From Nonlabens sp. Ci31 (GTDB lineage Bacteria > Bacteroidota > Bacteroidia > Flavobacteriales > Flavobacteriaceae), in assembly GCF_012974865.1 (NCBI RefSeq), contig NZ_CP043633.1:2179001-2243000 (forward strand): a stretch of DNA of 64,000 nucleotides. Direction: 5' to 3'. Shown here in pieces: positions 61,670 through 64,000 of this stretch. A model generated the notes under the pieces. The model was not told where the DNA came from, searched no databases, and saw only the letters and a list, made by a program, of their open reading frames with translations. Made by a program: the position numbers and the translations under genes. Every line of letters starts with the position of its first letter. The stretch's first letter is position 1.

Positions 61670-62131
61670 TTATTCATTAATGCTATTTACTTCAATCCAA
61701 TAGCCATCCGGGTCTTGAAAGAACACTTGATTTATTCCATCAGGTCTAATGTTTATCTTATTCAGATTACCAGGGAAGTCAGAATACGTAATATTCATTT
61801 TGGTAAGGTTCTGAACAAATTCATCAAAATTTGCTGTAGATAAAGCAAGATGAATAGCCTTATTTGTCTTAATCTCCTCTTTGAAAATTGATAATAGGTG
61901 TAATTCTTTTCCATCTCCTAATGAAATCCATTTTACGTTTTTAGCTTCTGGGGGCAATGGAATTATTTCCAAATTTAAAACGTCTGTGTAAAATTTAGCT
62001 GATACATTTACGTCTTTAACTGACAATGCTAAGTGATTAAAAGACAGAGAAAAATCCTTGTTTTCTTGCCCATTTACAAGTAAAGAACTTTGAATTAAAA
62101 TGAGAAGGACGATTGCTTTTTTCATTTTCAT
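61670..62131 (-). CDS. Secreted VOC-superfamily (glyoxalase-like) protein
   Basis: 153 aa. Signal peptide (ending NGQ; start may be the second Met, MKKAI). A single VOC domain with NHLALSVKDVNVSAKFYTDVL, IHLALS and FFQDPDGYWIEV; the His and Glu positions fit metal ligands. Unusually for VOC proteins, it is exported. Substrate unknown. Confidence 0.82.
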   Translation of the reverse strand: MKMKKAIVLLILIQSSLLVNGQENKDFSLSFNHLALSVKDVNVSAKFYTDVLNLEIIPLPPEAKNVKWISLGDGKELHLLSIFKEEIKTNKAIHLALSTANFDEFVQNLTKMNITYSDFPGNLNKINIRPDGINQVFFQDPDGYWIEVNSINE

Positions 62132-62164
62132 TTTGTTTTAAAATTTGTAATTGTGCTACTTTCG

Positions 62165-62249
62165 TTACTCAATTTCCTTTTTAAAGATGTAATAATTGTA
62201 AATTTTATCCACCCGATACTCGTTATTTTCTATAGTGATTTTATCGTTT
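62165..62249 (-). pseudogene. Tail remnant of a beta-lactamase-like paralogue
   Basis: In a frame different from the adjacent gene the sequence reads KNDKITIENNEYRVDKIYNYY..KKE, matching the C-terminal ends of the paralogues at 54275 and 63740 at high DNA similarity. No start; a scar of recombination between repeated genes. Confidence 0.7.
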
Positions 62250-63695
62250 TTACCTTTCCAATCTCCTTGAATAATTCCCATGGCGTTCAAATTGAATAAT
62301 TTTACCATTTTGATCTCTTTCAAAAACAAGGGTTTCCCCCAATTCTTCATTATCTCTTATCCTCCGAAATGTATCTCCTTCTATATGTTTGAATAAAATC
62401 ATGGCTTTTGATGGATTGTCTGCTGGTAGCGGGAGCATTACTAATTTATCGCCCCATGTTGAGATATATTCCTCGCTTCGCCATGGCATTGGACTATAAT
62501 AACCAACAAACTCTTGTAGGTTTACCTTTTCTATCTTGTCGCTTGTAGGCTGTGGCTTTTTAGGCGTTTCTATTTTTTTAATGATTCCATTGATTCCATT
62601 TACATATTTTTCTGGTCTAATTCCATTTGCATTAATCATCACCGAAAAAGCTAATTTGTTTTTAAAATCTATATTGAGTATCGTATTATATCCTGGGCAC
62701 GTTCCATCATGTCCAACCCATGTATTCCCGTCAGCATCTTTTTCAACTATAAAACCTAGTCCCCATGTTGTTTTCCAATTAGGATCTGTCCAATGTACAT
62801 TTTGCATATATTTCAGAGTTGATGGTTTTAATATTTCTGTAATTGTTAAATTCCTCAATCTGAATTGCCATGAAGCAAATTTCCCTAAATCTTGTACATT
62901 TGAAGAGAAGCCCGCAGCTGGAGTCATTCCATTAGCTTGAAAGAAATTAACTTTTTCACGCTTACCGGTTCTTGATATTGCACTGTAGCCAATAGCTAAT
63001 TGTTTTCCGTATAATTGCTCGGGCATTACAGTTCGAGTATCTGTAAGTCCAAGGGGGTCTAAAATATTTTTTTGAACATAAACTTCATACGGAACTCCAG
63101 ATATTTTTTCTACTATTTCACCTAAAAGGGTAAGTCCGAGATTACTGTATTGAAGATAGGTAGAAGCTGGATAAAGCGTTTCTTGTTCGCTTAGCTTGGA
63201 ATTGATTTGTGCTTTGCTTGGGAATGAAAAATCAGGCCCAGTCCAATATGGATAATCAGCTTCTCTAGGAAGTCCTGAAGAATGGGTCAATAAGGACCTG
63301 ATGGTAATGGGGCCACTTTCTGGATATTTCTGTTGAAGGTTATAAGCTGGCAGTAGGTCGCTCACATTGTCATCCAATCGAAGTTTACCTTCATCGTAAA
63401 GTTTCATAATGGCAACTGAAGTGAATAACTTGGATATAGAGCAAATACTACAAAGTGTAGATGCTTCTGCCTTAATGTTCTTTTCAATATTGGCTAAACC
63501 AAAAGCTCCTGACCAAAGTACTTTTTGATCTTCCACTACAATAGCTGTTAAACCTGGTATGTTATCAAAATCTTTTTGGGCTTCTAACCATACCTCTACC
63601 AGTTTGAAAGCATCTGTGTAATCCTTTTTAGCTTCTTGAGAAAACCCAAAAGTGATTGAAAAGGAAAGCAATAAGGTGAAATAATATTTTTTCAT
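62250..63695 (-). CDS. Serine hydrolase, class C beta-lactamase-like
   Basis: 481 aa, signal peptide to GFSQ. SISK (SxxK) near residue 85, YSN near 175 and HDGTCPGYN in place of KTG. Compared with 54275, the core is only moderately similar and the C-terminus ends GNYSRRLER. Its stop is directly followed by the remnant tail of another paralogue. Envelope; possible D-peptidase/esterase. Confidence 0.88.
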   Translation of the reverse strand: MKKYYFTLLLSFSITFGFSQEAKKDYTDAFKLVEVWLEAQKDFDNIPGLTAIVVEDQKVLWSGAFGLANIEKNIKAEASTLCSICSISKLFTSVAIMKLYDEGKLRLDDNVSDLLPAYNLQQKYPESGPITIRSLLTHSSGLPREADYPYWTGPDFSFPSKAQINSKLSEQETLYPASTYLQYSNLGLTLLGEIVEKISGVPYEVYVQKNILDPLGLTDTRTVMPEQLYGKQLAIGYSAISRTGKREKVNFFQANGMTPAAGFSSNVQDLGKFASWQFRLRNLTITEILKPSTLKYMQNVHWTDPNWKTTWGLGFIVEKDADGNTWVGHDGTCPGYNTILNIDFKNKLAFSVMINANGIRPEKYVNGINGIIKKIETPKKPQPTSDKIEKVNLQEFVGYYSPMPWRSEEYISTWGDKLVMLPLPADNPSKAMILFKHIEGDTFRRIRDNEELGETLVFERDQNGKIIQFERHGNYSRRLER

Positions 63696-63739
63696 TTTTT
63701 GTTTTATTTTAAGATTTATATTTCTTCTATGGTCTTTAG

Positions 63740-64000
63740 TTACTTCTCCTTTTTAAGGATGTAATAATTATAGATTTTATCCACCCGATACTCGTTATTT
63801 TCTATAGTGATTTTATCGTTTCCGTCCATCCACGTATTGCTGCCAACATATACTTTTAAGGTGTCTATTTTTTCTTCTCCCATTACTTGTCGGGTAATTC
63901 CATTTTTGATGGAATTGATTTCTATGGATTGTTTGCCGTCTGTGTCTCTGCCACCTCTTGTTTGCCCAATGTATGTGCCTTGGATGTCGATGGTATCAAA
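63740..64000 (-). CDS. Serine hydrolase (beta-lactamase-like), C-terminal end; 5' part outside window
   Basis: 86 codons visible on the minus strand: FDTIDIQGTYIGQTRGGRDTDGKQSI... ending RVDKIYNYYILKKEK. Very close to the C-terminal domain of the 54275 protein (GTYTGQTRGGRESDGKQSI), so a third, recently duplicated member. The active-site part is not in the window. Confidence 0.8.
   Translation of the reverse strand, partial: FDTIDIQGTYIGQTRGGRDTDGKQSIEINSIKNGITRQVMGEEKIDTLKVYVGSNTWMDGNDKITIENNEYRVDKIYNYYILKKEK

Overview
The window is a piece of a Bacteroidota chromosome, almost certainly from a marine-type Flavobacteriaceae (Nonlabens/Dokdonia-like; genus is inference). The evidence is the AT-rich sequence, promoters of the TAnnTTTG type, A-rich rather than Shine-Dalgarno leaders, a T9SS C-terminal sorting domain, a fused ccoN-ccoO cbb3 oxidase, DUF6090 proteins and a dispersed palindrome CGCTTTCGCGAAAGCG. 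No rRNA or tRNA gene was recognised.

Layout. 1-14.2 kb is mostly housekeeping: the end of an FKBP/thrombospondin-3 protein, a split transketolase, tgt, an LptF/G permease, an EamA exporter, two secreted proteins of unknown function, accA, dnaB and a secreted protein. Several low-complexity hexamer tracts lie between these genes. 14.2-15.96 kb is an array of about 223-bp repeats with 52-bp sub-units; a GIY-YIG endonuclease gene is inserted in one unit. 15.96-18.4 kb encodes a secreted M14 carboxypeptidase with a T9SS tail.

18.6-32.3 kb is a microaerobic respiration region: hemN, the complete cbb3 oxidase assembly (ccoS, ccoNO, ccoQ, ccoP, cupin, ccoG, a 45-aa Cys-rich ORF, fixH, a SafE-type protein and a 50-aa membrane protein), the copper ATPase ccoI, a Crp/Fnr regulator and a double UspA protein. 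Four near-identical palindromes (AAAG-TGA-N6-TCA-CTTT type) sit about 30 bp upstream of a TAnnTTTG-like -7 box before hemN's operon, ccoS, ccoI and uspA. They read as one Fnr-type regulon.

32.3-36.9 kb has tiny membrane-protein genes and two genes broken by single lesions (a SnoaL-like lipoprotein and a thioesterase). 36.9-48.5 kb is the most unusual part: a one-directional, mostly overlapping array of eleven DUF6090 paralogues that share a near-identical N-terminal membrane segment and have unrelated-looking C-terminal domains. In it are three truncated paralogues, each joined at the same point to a DUF559 nuclease gene, a 665-bp duplication, 21-nt palindromes inserted in frame, an IS1595-type element with an 8-bp target duplication, and frameshift or nonsense lesions. 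48.5-64 kb is a block of secreted or lipoprotein hydrolases (M1, M14 and DUF885 peptidases, two esterases, three serine beta-lactamase-like proteins, a TPR protein, two NTF2-like lipoproteins and a VOC protein), with clear local duplication.
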